From positions 10,530,967-10,594,966 of the forward strand of contig NC_135184.1 of NCBI RefSeq assembly GCF_041146795.1: a stretch of 64,000 bases of DNA, given 5' to 3'. A program made the translations under genes and the position numbers. The first letter of the stretch is position 1. Every line of letters begins with the position of its first letter. This document shows, piece after piece, positions 1-26,929 of the stretch. The stretch is from Maylandia zebra (Eukaryota > Chordata > Actinopteri > Cichliformes > Cichlidae). The notes below the pieces were generated by a model. That model saw only the letters and a list, made by a program, of their open reading frames with translations, did no database searches and was not told the origin of the DNA.

Positions 1-360
1 AAACAGGAACTTTCCTGTTATTTAATTGTTTTTCTGTTAATTACTTTGGTCTATTATGAACGGCAGCCCTTATAAATAGAAAAAGCTGTAAAACCTATGA
101 TATTACAGTTAAGAGTTCAAATCTATTCACTCCTTGACATTTTCTAAAGCTGTCTAATGGGCCCGATTCAATTCCTTGCTGTGACAATATTGGCCCCCAG
201 GCCTTATGTTTGATACCCCCGACTTAAAGCCTTCTGAGAGTAAACTATCTGTCTCTAGAGTCATTCAGTTGTGATATAATTTCTGTCTTTAAAAAAAAAA
301 TCAAACATAAATAGTTTTTCACTGTTACGACCTCCATTAATGCCTCCTCTGTCTGTCCAG
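1..360. other. piezo2 intron (partial) with inverted-repeat element tail
   Basis: No exon is visible before the acceptor at 359-360. Around 150-222 a segment ending in ggccttatgtttgatacccc matches the terminal part of the inverted-repeat element at 38098-38475. It is a decayed end fragment, in the same orientation as the right end of that copy. The rest is plain AT-rich intron with a poly(A) run near 290-300. Confidence 0.55.
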
Positions 361-14380
<14,020 letters not shown>

Positions 14381-15740
14381 GGGAAACTTTAATGAATGAA
14401 GTTGAATCAGATCTTTTCAGAGACACTGGATAGTCGCTCTGTTGGTGTGAGCAGCTATTTTAGCCTCCAAAGCAAATGAAGGCCAACTTTATCCTCGTCA
14501 GCTGAGCTCGGGCGGCAGTGATACAGTGTTAGCTCCAAAGGGAAACACCTTTTTATTTGGACTTATAAACTGGGGTATTTTTTACTCATTAATGACAACC
14601 TTGACTGTCACAATTAATAAATTTGAGCACAGATTTCCAGGTGCTGTATTTATCTTGCAAAGGTTTTGCCTCCAGTGGATAAAATAAGCAGGCGGTTTTC
14701 AGTTCGAGGTGTTTAGGCGCAATTTTCCTGAAATTAAAAGACAAAAAGTCCCTAATTTCTCTTCACATCTGTCCCTAATATTTTCAAAATCGCATGGTAG
14801 GTGGAGAGAAACAGTAACTGGCTGCAGCATTACTCTTTAAGGGCTTCCCACTGACAAATAAGTGGACAACAACGACCACACAAGCACAATCACATATTTT
14901 ACCAACTGGAACGTTTGGATTTTGAGACTGTGCAATGCTGAGCTGCCATTCCTATAAGATTTTTAAGAATGTGGAGCAAGGGAAATTTGACTTTCAGACA
15001 TCACGATTACTTTTTTTTTGTTTTTTTAAAGAAATGTCAGAGGCCACTCTGGAAACAAAATGCAAAACAAAAGATTACCAGACAATCTTTACTTGCCTTA
15101 TTTTGTTTGTATGAGAAGAACTGAAACTCTTACGAACTACATACCTTTCTCAGGAAGAGCTGTTTTCACAGATAATCATTGTATGTTACGGTAATATGTA
15201 GGCTTTTGTGGATCTTAAAAAACATGATATTGTAGAAAAGACGAGAACTATTTAAATGGCATGAAATAAAATGTGGAAACTGTTCGGAGTTTTACTGCAC
15301 AGTGACACAGTTAAAAGCTGTATTAAAGAAGGACTTTTTTCCTGCAGAGATTGACATTTTTTTGTCATTCATCAACATTTTGAATCATCTGCAAGCCGGT
15401 TTGAGTCGAGAGCAGCAGAGGTCTGGTTTTCTACATCAGGGTAATGTGCTTCGGGCGGTAGACTCTTTGACTTGTGGACCTCGCTGGCACCCACAGCTGT
15501 GCATCCAGTCATCAAAGAAGAAACACACAAAGGGCTGAGACTTGGAGCCCTTTGGTCCAAACTATGCATTAGAGGACATTTAGCATGAGTGAAAACCTTA
15601 ATTATTGCCATGACTAATTTGCAATACTTGTACATAGGGGTTACATTAAAGGGAAAGGTCGCAGGGGAATGAAATGTGAAAATTGAACTTGTATGTTAAG
15701 GCAATGTCCAAAAATCTTCAAATAAAACATGTGGAAAGGT
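14381..15740 (+). other. piezo2: piezo2 3' untranslated region
   Basis: AT-rich sequence after the stop codon with candidate polyadenylation signals AATAAA at 15265 and 15721. Short open frames on both strands near 15302-15635 are not conserved-looking and overlap one another. I infer the UTR from position; no transcript evidence is available. Confidence 0.6.
15721..15726 (+). terminator. piezo2 polyadenylation signal (AATAAA)
   Basis: AATAAA is followed about 40 bases later by a GT-rich tract (tgttgtgtgtgtgtgaag), the usual arrangement of a vertebrate poly(A) site. A second AATAAA lies at 15265. Confidence 0.55.
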
Positions 15741-16279
15741 GTGGCGTTTTTTGCACTCGGCTGTTGTGTGTGTGTGAAGATGGTCTGTAAGTCTGGGGGT
15801 CACATTAGTGGGTTTTAACAGGATTGTGATGGAAAAGAGCTGCAACATGCGTGGCTTGGACCCCCCCCCCCCCCTTAAATTGTAGCTTCTCTTGCTTAAT
15901 TTCATTTTAGCATATCAGTTTCTCTCTTTTGATTTGTGATAATTTATTTTTTTATTGTGTGTCATGACAATTCTCCAAAGTTACAGTCCTGTAGTTCATG
16001 GTAAAAATGGGTAGTGGAAGATAAAAGAAAAGAGATAATAATGGGACAGATGACTAAATAATAGGATATTTTATGAAACGTGTGTTAGAGGTAAGTATAC
16101 AGTGCACTCACGATGTTTGAAACAAAGACAATTTTTTGTAGTGTAATTTTGCAACTGGAGGCCGCAGTTAAGGTGTAGCAAAGCAACTCCAGGGTGGAGA
16201 CTTCTGGCAGATATCGGCTGTAAAGAGTTTGTTTTCAAACATTAAAAAATACTCTTTAAATTTATGTTAGTTTGTCCCA

Positions 16280-16470
16280 TTATTTTAATGGGAAAAAGTG
16301 TGTAAAAATGACTGCAATTCTTAAACAGCTCGTGCAAAATTGTTGTATAATCCCTTGAATTAGAGCTGGAAGTCTCCACTTTAATCATATTGATTGATTT
16401 ACAATTAACTGTAATGGTGGGCAAAGGCAAAACTGCAAAAGGGCACTGTACATGTGTTCTGTATCTATGC
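16280..16470 (+). mobile_element. Tc1-like element 3' end fragment
   Basis: cccttgaattagagctggaa followed by a run ending catattgattgattt matches, with drift, the segment at about 18030-18090 (ctcttgaattaaagctgaaa...gcatattgattgttt). Both resemble the 3' terminal part of a widespread teleost Tc1-like element. This copy is a solitary end fragment in the same orientation. Confidence 0.5.
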
Positions 16471-16579
16471 ACACTGTCCTGCAGAGTTACAGTGAGAAGA
16501 TATGGCGATACAGAGAAGAGTTAGTCCTTCTCCTGATTTCCTTTTTGTGTGTGTATGTGTTTATCGCAGTTAAATTTTT

Positions 16580-18135
16580 CAGATCATCAAACAAATGTAA
16601 ATATTAGAGAAAGACAACACAAGTCTTGCCTACTGCACCCCCAGTTAGAGATACACCAGAGTTCATTTCTGCTCTAACCACACCCAGGCCTGATTACTGC
16701 CACACCTGTGCTCAATCAAAAAATCAAATGGAGCAGACTCAAAAGCCAGAAATCATGCTGCATTCCAAAGAAAACTCAGGAACTGAGAATGAGAAACAAC
16801 ATAATTAAGATCTTTCAGTCGTAAAATGTTATAAAGCCATTTCTAAAGCTGTGGGACTCTAGTGAACCTCAGTGAGCGCCATTATCCACAAATGGCGAAA
16901 AAACTGAACAGTGGTGATGCTTCGCGGGAGTGGCCGGCCGACCAAAGTTAACCCAATAGTATAGCGAAGACTCATCCAAGAGTTCACAAAAGACCCCAGA
17001 ACAACATCCAAAGAACTGCAGGCCTCACTAGCCTCAGTTAAGGTCAGAGTTTATGACTCCACCATAAGAAAGACACTGGATGAAAATGACCTGCATGGCA
17101 GAGCTCCAAGACAAAACCCCCCACTGCTGAGCAAAAGGAACATAAACCTCGTCTCAGTTTTCCCAGAAAACATCTCGATGATCCGCAAGACTGAAGGGAT
17201 CTTCCGAAGCTGAACTCTTTTGAAGATTTGAGTCCCGTTACGTCTGGCGTAAAACTAACACAGCATTCAAAAAAGAAACATCATGCCAACAGTAAAATAC
17301 GGTGGAGGTAGCGTGATGGTGTGGGGCTGTTTTGATGTCTCAGGACCTGGAAGACTTGCTGTGGTAAATGGAACCATGAATTCTGCTGTCTACTAAAACA
17401 TCCTGAAGGAGAATGTCCAGCCATCTGTCCATGACCTCAATCTGGAGTGCATTTAAGTTCTTCCGACATCCACTCTCAGTAAACACAACTTGTTGCTGAA
17501 TCCAAGAATGCTAGCTACAGCTCTGTGAAGAAACCTATATATAAACAAGATTGAGAAACACTGCTTACTTCTCAGGGTCATGAATGTTGCAATGACGTCG
17601 TCTGACCACACACGGCATACAGCAGGCACAGGGGGAGAGGAGCCATCCAGCTTGTTATCAGCAGACAGTTGCTAGGGAAACGGCATTCATGATTTGGGGT
17701 ACATTAGTGTACACTATGAGTAATTAGAACATCTGTTAATGATATAAACAGGTTATGGAGTAACATATACTGCCTTTCAGGAAAACGTTTCTCACTAAAC
17801 AAGACAATGCCAAACTACATTCTGCACGTTCTACATTAGGACAACAGTAGAGCTCCATAGTAAGAGTCTGGATGCTAAACCCCTCAGACTTGTCACTCAT
17901 TGAAAGCAGTTGGCATATTGTGGAATGAAAACAAGAACTAAACACAGATGAAATCTGATATCAAGAATGCAAAAAATATTTTATACTGAAACCATGGGGA
18001 ACAGTTCCTGAAAAGTTAACGCGATTCTTTTGTTGAACCTCTTGAATTAAAGCTGAAAGTTCATATTTCAGTTGCATATTGATTGTTTATGCTTGTATGC
18101 ACATTCTATGCATGTGGTGCTGTGCAGAGAAAAAC
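16580..18135 (+). pseudogene. Tc1-like transposase pseudogene, mosaic
   Basis: From 16880 the plus strand reads, with frameshifts, as a Tc1-family transposase. TSKELQASLASVKVRVYDST with IRKTL and NDLHGRAPR form the paired helix-turn-helix part. The text around 17290-17400 (ccaacagtaaaatacggtgg, tgatggtgtggggctgtttt) is the catalytic-domain start. After about 17460 the match stops. The part 17765-17990 (acaatgccaaactacattct, gacttgtcactcattgaaag) corresponds to a later transposase region, apparently from a different Tc1-like subfamily. The part 18000-18100 returns to the 3' end of the first. Stops, shifts and gaps throughout mean it is inactive. Confidence 0.7.
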
Positions 18136-19784
18136 AGAAGTTTGATGAGGAGAAAAACAAAATCTAGCTAATAGAAAATGTGTCATGCGTAAGTGGTTTG
18201 AGTGTGGAAATATTAGGTTTGCATTTGTGGGAAGATTCCTTGAGTCTCTTATCTTTTTAAATTTGAAGTTTTGCTTCATCATGTTTTAACACCTGTAGAA
18301 TCCATAATTTGGGGGAAGGTGGGTGAATGCGATTGAAAATATAAAGACCTAGAAACTAAAAAGGACTAAGCCCTAGAAAAAAAGATTTGTCAGCGGTATT
18401 TAATTATTAAATTGGGAATCTGTATATCAGCTCAAAACTAAGTCATATCGTGATGAAAGTTCAATTTAATTAAGAATATTTTTCAAGTCCGATGCACAAG
18501 ACTCTGTTCTAATAACCCACACATGAAACAACTTCTTATTTTTGTCTGCTAATTTGTTTTCCACTCAAGTCCAGCTTTGATCCACCTAATGCACAGATGC
18601 ACTGGAGTCATTCAGTATGAGAGGCATCACAAAAAGAGCATGAATGGGTATACATTAAATATCGCTTAACAGAGAGAAAGCATTAGCCTCATCAAAGATA
18701 AATAGGTCTTAGGAAGCTACACAGTCATTACATGTCTGTGAGCCATTTTGGTGCAGACATCTGCAGCCACTGTTAGACTCGCTGATATGGAAAATCTGTT
18801 TGCTAACTCATTTAAGAAAATGTACAGAGACCATAAAATGCCACACAACGGAAATGTTTATTGATGCATGTGCAAAGTTTGAAGATATGACTTTGAGGAA
18901 TATACAATAAGTCAGCAACAACACAAATTTAAAAATGTAAACAATCCCTTTAGTAGTGATATTGTTTTATATTATTGGCATTTAGGTGATATTGTACTTA
19001 TTGTGGGCTTTTCACATTTACAGCCCTGAAATCTTCACTGAATGGTCCCCTTTTTATTAGTATACTATCTTTAATTTTAGAGGAAATTAAGAAATAAAGA
19101 CACAGCCATGACTATTTTATTATAAGGTAACACAGAGCTGGAGGTAGACAGGAAAACAGTCTACAGCTGGCTACAAGCTGCATTATGTCTTATTTTTAAA
19201 ATACTCACAAAAAAGTAGAGAGAGCTGATGCTGAAGATGACAGCGTGACCCATTCTTAAGCTTTAATATCGACAGATTTATCATAGATTTTATTTTATTT
19301 AATCGTTCCGTTATTGCAAACATGCATTATAACAATCTGATTGCATATTGCTCCAGTAACATTTTCAGGCTATAGTCATGAATACTGAATAAATTAACTC
19401 TGTACAAATAAACACCTATACACTGATCAAGTCTTTGTGTGATTTGAATATACCTATAGTAATTTTACACTCTACCCGCAAACAATAACAGCAAAATTTA
19501 CAGCTTCACAAGAGACGAGAAATAATAGAACATGTACATACAACAGGCTGAGGATCCACCTCGAGAGATTACACAAAATAAAAGGCTGTTCAAACTCAGG
19601 TTGACGCCAACACCTACTGAACTGTTTGGGGTTTTAAAATTTATTTTTTTCTTATTCTTTTTTTGCACATTTAAGATCAGAAAGCCACCCATCAGGATAT
19701 CAGAGCTCAGAGGTTGTTTAATTCATACAGAGAGGGTGTACTGGTGGCAGCAGATGGTAGAGTCGGTGCTCTGGAGGCTGAAGG
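18136..19784. other. Intergenic, napg 3' flank
   Basis: AT-rich region between the two convergent genes. I see no coding exon and no clear repeat from 18140 to about 19480. The part closest to 19785 should be the napg 3'UTR (minus strand). The open frame 19532-19843 on the plus strand overlaps the napg last exon antisense and is not a gene. Confidence 0.55.
19640..19645 (-). terminator. Candidate napg polyadenylation signal
   Basis: Plus-strand tttatt is AATAAA on the minus strand, 140 bases past the napg stop codon. Further copies occur near 19285-19300, so the true 3' end is uncertain. Confidence 0.4.
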
Positions 19785-22700
19785 CTAACACAGCCCGCCT
19801 TCATAGTCATCCTCCTCTTCCTCTGGAGCTGGTGCCCCACTAGCACCACCCTGTGGAGCAGCAGCAGCCTTCTTCTTCTTTCCTCCTCCTCCTCCAGGTA
19901 CCCTCAGGGAAATAGCCAGTTTGGCATACTGTGAGGGGGAGGGGGAGTGTCATTAGCCGTCAGATTTAAAGCCCCTCAATATTTATGCTTTAATCAACTA
20001 TTTTAAAACGAATAACAAAACCCATAAACACATTTCCTCCTTTGGCAGTGTTGAAATATGGCATCGTTTAAATCAAAATCTAATGACAGCTGTTAATCTA
20101 ATCCATCCACAACAAATCAACACAGTCCTAATGAAGTTGTCAGTATATAACATCTAAGTCCACACAGGATTTATTTTCATCTTTCATCTTAGGTGATTTT
20201 AACATCACCTAAGACAGATAATAATGTCAATCCCACCTGGACCATGACAGCTGTTCCTGCTGCATCTTTAATCTTCTAAAATACAGAAGTTTAATTAGAA
20301 ATATTTCAGACCTGTTCAGATTTGAGTAGAAAGGTTCATTAAAAGTAAGAGATGGATGGTTAGAATGTAGAAACAGACTACATTTCAAACAGATAGCTAA
20401 CAATCAAAAAAGGTGAATAACCGAATACTTTAAACAACTAAACTAAAGCCTAACATACTACAAAGACAGCTAAAATGTCTGCCTTACAGAATGAGTGGAA
20501 ATATATCTTGAAACACTGAGTAGCTGTTGGAGTATGAAGGAGCAACCAAAAGTATTGGACTAAAGGTAACAGCAGTGAGCTAGAAGTTGGTTTGAAGTTG
20601 TTAATTAAAGCTGATAAAGTATTAAGTGTGTTAAATGAAGCATTAATATAATCAACTCCTCCAAGGAGGTGAGAGCATTTATACTTGTGTGCTGCTTGGC
20701 TCCCCTATTCTGCAATTTCACCACCAAAACACCACCTGGTGGCGGGGTTTCTCTCTTCTTGCTGATTCAAACAATGGCAGCTGAAGTAGCTTGAATCATT
20801 CAAACTGAGTGGTTCAATCACAGCTGCTGCAGTCTGCGTTGATCCAGTGTGTAGTTACAGTACATTTCAAGGGAGGTGCACTTCCAGTCATGGCATAGGT
20901 TTTCAGAAAGATTTGGGGGTAACCCTGTATCTACAGAGTAGATGAGACACAGTAGTAATAGCCCTGGATCTGGTAGAAGGAATTATTTGAAGCACCCGTC
21001 ACAGTAGCACATAGGTCAAAATTTGACATTTTGTGTCATCTTTTCAAAAAAACATGTTAAATTGAAATAAGAAAAACTGGACACCATCTTGATGTTCTCA
21101 AAGAAACTTTCTCCAACTCATCTGGAACCAGGGCACCAACTCATGTGTGGTGTGGGGGGAATTTTCAGCCTTAAGACAGGTATTAAGCCTCGGATTGCTT
21201 TACAGATGGTTAAAACACTGTGTGGAACAGTGATAGCTGAGGACATTCATTATTTTCCACCTTACTCTGTAAAGGCTATTAATTATATATCTAAGGTAAC
21301 AGAGAAAAACCTGCAATCATGAATACAATGGCTAAAATTCATTTTTATTGTTTGGATTATCTTGACGTTATTTTGGCATTCAGCAAAAAAAATAAAAAAA
21401 TAAAAAAAATTAAATAAAATATATAGACAGACAGGCGGACGGACGGACGAATGATAAGCCTAATGTTCTGGAAACTTAGCTAACACGTCAGACGTCGCTG
21501 CATTATCACAACGGGGCCAGAAGTCTACCATAATCACAAACCACAACAATGAAACCTTAGTACTCACATCATTGTCCATGTACTTCAGCAGAGGTGAGTT
21601 ACACACGCGATAGACCTGGTCCTCATCCTGCTCATCATAGCCCTGAAGTAACGTCTCCATGGCAACACAATCTTCGCTTCCACTATAGCCAGGCAGGCTG
21701 GAGGAGATCAAGCAGTACATCATGTAACCATCTTTAAAGTAAGTGGCAGCAGCGTTACACCATGAATGTGACATCAAGGGTCAAACAAAGTAAGAAGCGA
21801 GCCGGTTCTTTCTCTGGTCTTTGATGTTTTGATGAGGATGCAGAATATTTTCCTGCCAGGCTGGCTCGAGGAGACTTTAGTCTCTTCTAACTTCATAATA
21901 CAGATGGCAATGAAGTGTAGGTGAATTGGCTTACCTGTAACTTTCTCTGACACATTTATCAGCTGCTACGTAGTCGCCTCTGTGAAGATGAACCAGTACT
22001 TGAGCAGTTGTTTTCTAAGGAAGAAAAAAAAAAACATGATTTAAATGATATGAAAAAATTAAAAAAGGAAATCTCTTATATGATCGTTTCAGGTGCACAG
22101 TGCTGGCTATGAGCATGGCTGTCCCACCCGCCTGCTCTTCAAACCACTGCTTTATGAGGAGCAGACAATGAAAAGAAAGTTGTCTTAAAAACGTGATTGA
22201 CTTAAAGGCAGAGAAGATAAACCAGATTAAGAGAAACAACACAACATTGCCTACAATGGAAACCTGATTGTTGCACTGCTGATAAACTGTGCAAAAAAGA
22301 TGTACATGATATAAAAACAAACAGCTGAGCCACCTTGAAGCACATCGGGAAGTTCTCGATCTCTTTGTACATATTCTTTTCTTTCTGCAGGGCGACTGCC
22401 GCTTCGTCCAGCCTGGTTAGAAAGGCCAGAAAAAGGCTGATGAGGAGCAGGTTTACAAACACATCACTGACATGAAATATATCAAACAGGCAAGAAGAGA
22501 AATCAAAGGAAATTCATTTACCAAGCCCAGCCTTCAAGGTTACCATATCTGATCCTTGGTAATATATATGTGTAAAACCAAAGATGAGTGTTAACATCCC
22601 ATCCACCATTATTTCCCTTTACCTTTTTAACCTGACCAGAAGTCTGGAGGCTTTTCCCAGCAGTTCTACTGCCTGACGTAGGCGATCCTCATTCTACAAA

Positions 22701-25686
22701 ACACAAAAAAAGGATAAAACAGCTGACTGAACCCCCCCCAAAAAAGCTAAATTATTAAATCTTTGTTGATATCCATACCTCAAATACACCTGCTGCCTTC
22801 TGATACAAGTCCACAGCTTTCTCCAGGTTTATAGGCTCTATCAGTCTGAGGAGGAAAAATGTGTTTTAGGAAACACTCTTTTTCAGTCGGAGTATTTTTT
22901 GTTAGAATTGAAAGTCAGTTTCTGAGAATAAAAAGTTAACGTAAGTATAATAAACAGCACGTAAATATGCATAATGGCAGTAACAATGCAAGCATTAATT
23001 CTCATCACAATAAAGCGATCAGACTTGTGCCATAACCAGCAGCTGGCAGCTTATAATGTTAATAGTTAAAATGATCTTCAGTATGTGAGGTGAGGTGACA
23101 AAATGGATCGAATAAAAAAATTAAAATTCTGCATATTAGCTATACCAGTGATTCCCAAAATGTGGGTCGTAGCTCCCAGGTGGGCTGCAAAGGAGCTGCA
23201 GGTGGGCCATGAAGTGATTTACAAGAAATCGGTTTTATATTATTTACTTTAAAACTGCCATTAGATATTTAGAAATCATTTTTAAAAAGATATAGAATGA
23301 ATAAATCAATGTTGTGAAATTTCAAAATTAGATGATTAATTTTCTGATCTATTTTGATCCTGAAAAATCAATAGTAGAAAAAACTAACATGAAGATGGTG
23401 CCAGAAATAAAGCTGCTAATGCAGAAGCTCAAATTAATAATTTAAAACACACACAAAAAAAACCTTTAAATTCTTGTGTTAGCCTTGTGTGATGTGATAG
23501 TGTGTTTAAAGGTTTGGGAGATCCATAGAAAACGTTCATATTTTAAAATGGTAAGGCTCTGTCTTAAGTCTGGGGACGGCTGCACTACAGAATTAGAATT
23601 AAGAGTTTCCTTAAATTTCTGCAGCACTTTATCACAGTCAAAATTTAGCTTTTAGTTAGCTGTGGGCATAAATATAATGCTACAATTATCCTGTTCTTAA
23701 TTATATTCTCATTGCATCTTTTTAATTACTAAAGAACCCAACAAACCTATTCATCCAATAGCTAAAACACTTGTACTTTGGCAGTGAATGTATGGTGCAT
23801 ATAAATTAAGATGAACTTTCTCATTAATCAGTTATCAGGCAGACTTCTGAAAGGTGTTTATCAAATACATTCATATCGCCATTCCAATGAAAAAAATATG
23901 CTTAACTGGTCAGCACTGATCAGCAGAGTAAATTAAGGTATTATTTTTACTTTCCAGCCCGGTCCAGAGCCATGGCAGCAGTGTCCGGTGTCCCGTTCTC
24001 CATGTACATCATGCAGGCTTTCTCTATGTACTGGATGGCCTCTGGCATTTTCTTTTGTTCCTGATGCAGTGCAAACACAGCAGAGTTACAATTGTGCTAC
24101 TGAATCATTATCTCCATCTGTTTTATTATGACTTCACTGTGTGGTTTTAGAGTGGTTACACTCACCTTCATCATCATACCAGCCTGTTCAATAGCCCTGA
24201 GGAAATAAGAGTTTGAATCAAACAGGTGTTTCCAAGTTTGCAGCTGCTTCAATATTACAGGTTATTAAGCATTATACTTACTTTGCAGCATGAAAAAGCC
24301 TGAAGGACAAGCTAAGGAAATAGCCAAACAAGAGTGAAACTGTGTCATGCTAACAAATATATGGCTTAAAATAAATCAGATTACATTCTCCATTAATAAA
24401 ATGTTAAACCCCTGATACAAACTTCCCACAGTCTAAAGTGACTTTAACTCTTCTTAGCAAAAATCAACAAGTTGCTAGAAATCTTCCTCAGAGGTTTGGG
24501 TCCTTGAAGACACAGCAGGATTACAGTTGTTACAAATTTCTGGGCAGCACCTTACAAATGCAATTCTACTGTTCAAACTTTGTCCCAGAGGTGCTCTGTT
24601 GGATTAAGACCTCCTTCGATTTTTGACACAAGGCAAAATGAATCCATGCCAACGTATAAAGTGCTCATGAAATGAAAACCCATCAGAATCAGGGGTGTAA
24701 CAATTCTTCGAAGCCAGATTTGTTTTACCAGGGTTTGATGGCAGGGTTTTAGCTCAAATCTTAGTTTTCCTTGAGAGGTTGAATAACAAAATACATATGG
24801 GAAAATAATCAGTTTGCCACAAATCTTGTCACTTAATTATTTCATTATAAACTGATGACATTTCAATATTTCTACGCAATATCTCCACGTGGGTCTCACA
24901 GTATGGAATGACAGAATTATAATATATTGTGTATATTTTTGCCAGAGTTTTGCTGGTCTTGGTTTTTAGAGTTGTTACACCCCTAGTGAGAATAACTATG
25001 GTACGCTGTTAAATCTGCGATAAGCAGGCACCCTGAACCCAGCTAAAACAGGACCCAGGGTGCAGGGTTAAAAACGGTTACACCCTACACTGCCTGCACG
25101 CTTTGTGTTTCTGTTGTCTGAGCCGCTAACAAAGTGGCTAGCGATTGCACAGAATATATGCAGACTTGTGCCTTTCCTTTGATCAGGAAAGGATACGTTT
25201 TGTTTTCTGTGTGGTACTCAGCTTCCTTCAGATAAGCATCCTTTGCTTGTTCATACTGCTTGGCATTCTTGAAGCACACAGCTAGAAACAAAGCACAGAG
25301 GTTAGCTCACTGTGAAATTATATATTTGTAATATAATGATAAGAAAAAACACTCCAGTTTTAAGCAATAGTGTCGTTTCGTGTTTTACCTGCTTTGGCGT
25401 ATTCTGATGCAGCACTGTCAAAGTCAGGCTTCCACTTTGTCAGACTCGTTTTTAAGCTGTAAACACACCACGAGGAACAAATAATACAATTATAATTCGA
25501 TGGATAAATAACCATAAAGTCACTTTATGTCGCATAACCTTTCAACAGAAAATACACAGTGGCCTTACAGCTAGCTAACGTGAGTAGTAAAACTACAGAG
25601 CAGGAAATAATCGTTTTTGTCCTGGCTCACCATTTCTCCGCTTTGGCTATGTGCTCGTGCGCTTCGTTTATCTTCTGAGCAGCCAT
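19785..25686 (-). CDS. napg: Gamma-SNAP (NSF attachment protein gamma), complete, 12 coding exons
   Basis: SNAP proteins bind SNARE complexes and recruit the ATPase NSF to take them apart after membrane fusion; the gamma form acts on a subset of membranes. Minus-strand exons in order: 25686-25631, 25456-25389, 25281-25197, 24299-24282 (18 nt), 24196-24166 (31 nt), 24060-23951, 22845-22779, 22693-22623, 22412-22334, 22014-21935, 21697-21568, 19928-19785. They join in phase into 939 nt, 312 residues plus stop, exactly the length I recall for mammalian gamma-SNAP. The protein starts MAAQKINEAHEHIAKAEK, contains WKPDFDSAASEYAKAAV, ENGTPDTAAMALDRAGK and CNSPLLKYMDNDYAKL, and ends in an acidic tail, EEEEDDYEGGLC. 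It is an all-helical TPR-like fold with no membrane segment. Donor 25196 (GTATCC) is weak. Confidence 0.95.
20400..21567. other. napg last intron
   Basis: The intron runs 19929-21567. The part 20640-20880 is somewhat less AT-rich with a small palindrome (ccacctggtgg). Near 21397-21450 lies a short A-rich/GACA-GGAC low-complexity run. No coding exon is seen; the open frame 21089-21322 has no recognisable content. Confidence 0.5.
22846..23950. other. napg intron
   Basis: AT-rich intron between exons 22845-22779 and 24060-23951. The stretch 23140-23210 (gattcccaaaatgtgggtcgtagctcccaggtgggctgcaaagg) resembles a common teleost interspersed repeat end; otherwise I see nothing. Confidence 0.4.
24282..24299 (-). 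CDS. napg: napg 18-nt microexon
   Basis: On the minus strand the exon is flanked by ...TTCAG and GTAAGT, and encodes the end of a split Thr, then LFHAA and the start of a Lys. Without it the reading frame stays open, because 18 is divisible by three, but six residues of a conserved helix (LFHAAK in mammals as well) would be missing. The next exon (24196-24166) is also tiny, at 31 nt. Confidence 0.88.
24690..24985. mobile_element. Short inverted-repeat element (MITE)
   Basis: The segment is bounded by inverted aggggtgtaaca (24691-24702) and tgttacacccct (24973-24984), about 295 bases apart, with non-coding AT-rich DNA inside. This terminus style is typical of hAT-type non-autonomous elements in fish. 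I see no clear target duplication. It lies in the napg intron 24300-25196. Confidence 0.65.
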
Positions 25687-25860
25687 TATGTTGATCGATC
25701 AACTCGGTTATGAGGAATATGTTATTGATAAACGACTATGGATGTCGCTTCGTCGATGTTTGGATTACCAGGAACTCCTCCTCGGCCGCAACGTCACTGT
25801 CGCAGGTTACGGATGCCGCATTGGACCAAAAAACAGCAACAACAGGGAATGCGAAAATCT
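25687..25860 (-). promoter_or_regulatory. napg promoter/5'UTR region
   Basis: Directly upstream of the napg start the sequence becomes GC-richer. On the minus strand it carries an inverted CCAAT box (plus attgg at 25820-25824) and a CRE-like TGACGTT (plus aacgtca at 25790). No TATA box is obvious, which fits a housekeeping gene. I infer function from position and motifs. Confidence 0.5.
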
Positions 25861-25869
25861 GGCTCTAGT

Positions 25870-26900
25870 ACTGTAATGCAGCTAGAAAATTTGCTTTTTG
25901 TTTTTTTTTAATGAAAAACTATACAATCAGATCCACAATAGCACATTTTTGGGGGGCAATATCCCCTCTGTTCACCACCACAGTGGATTTTTAAATGTAA
26001 TTTCCACGCCCTCGCTTTAAAACCAAGTCATTTATAAGTATTAAAACAACAATAGCCTTTGCTCAAAGTCTGGATTATGAATTTGGAAGCAATTACAAGA
26101 AAGTCTGGTGACGTGGGAGCCTACAGTGTGATTTCAAATTCCAGGAGTTTCACAAAGCTTCAGTCCAATGTTTGCTGATAATATGTTTTGTAAATATAAA
26201 GAAAAATAGAGTGCTAAATTAATGCAGGATTAAAAGGGCCTTAACTTAACCCTCCATGACTAACAGGTCTAACAGAACACCATGACACTACCAGTGTTTG
26301 GTAAGGTTGCAGGCACAACAAAAGAACCATCCACAGATAATTCTTTAACTTTCCATCAGGGAGCGAATAGGCACTGTTAAGTCAGGGCATTGGCCCATTG
26401 ATTATCTTCAGTTCGCAGTGTATTTATTTAAGTCTCTTGTTTTCATTCAGAAATTTCCAATCACATACTGGTTCTGTACTTTTTTTTTTTGTTATTTTTT
26501 CGTAGCTGAGGACAAGTGAAGGCGCAGGAGGCTATAGCAACTTGACATAGTGGGCCTCTTTAACATTTTCCAGATGTGTGCGGAGTGAATGTATGGAACC
26601 CATACATGTTAATACCATTGGCAAAGCACCAGATAGTCAGTCTGCCATGCTTATGAGAACTACGTCAAACTTTATAGGACAGTGCTCCTTTGTTCTCTTT
26701 GTCAAACTGCACTTTCCCTTGTGGTCTTTACATTTTTTTCCTTGCCAAACATTAAATGAAATATACTTGAACAGAATTCCTGAGAGTTTTATATCACTCT
26801 GAGAAAACAGAACATCTTGCATTGATTCTCCACACTTACATTGGATATTCACAGTCCTGTTTGTTGGACTGCAACCTCAGGTCAAATAAAACTTGTACAT
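25870..26900. other. Intergenic, napg-rab12
   Basis: AT-rich intergenic DNA. The paired open frames 26578-26852 overlap on opposite strands and look random. No repeat family recognised. Confidence 0.5.
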
Positions 26901-26929
26901 ATCACAAATTTACCTAAAGGGGCTTTAAA

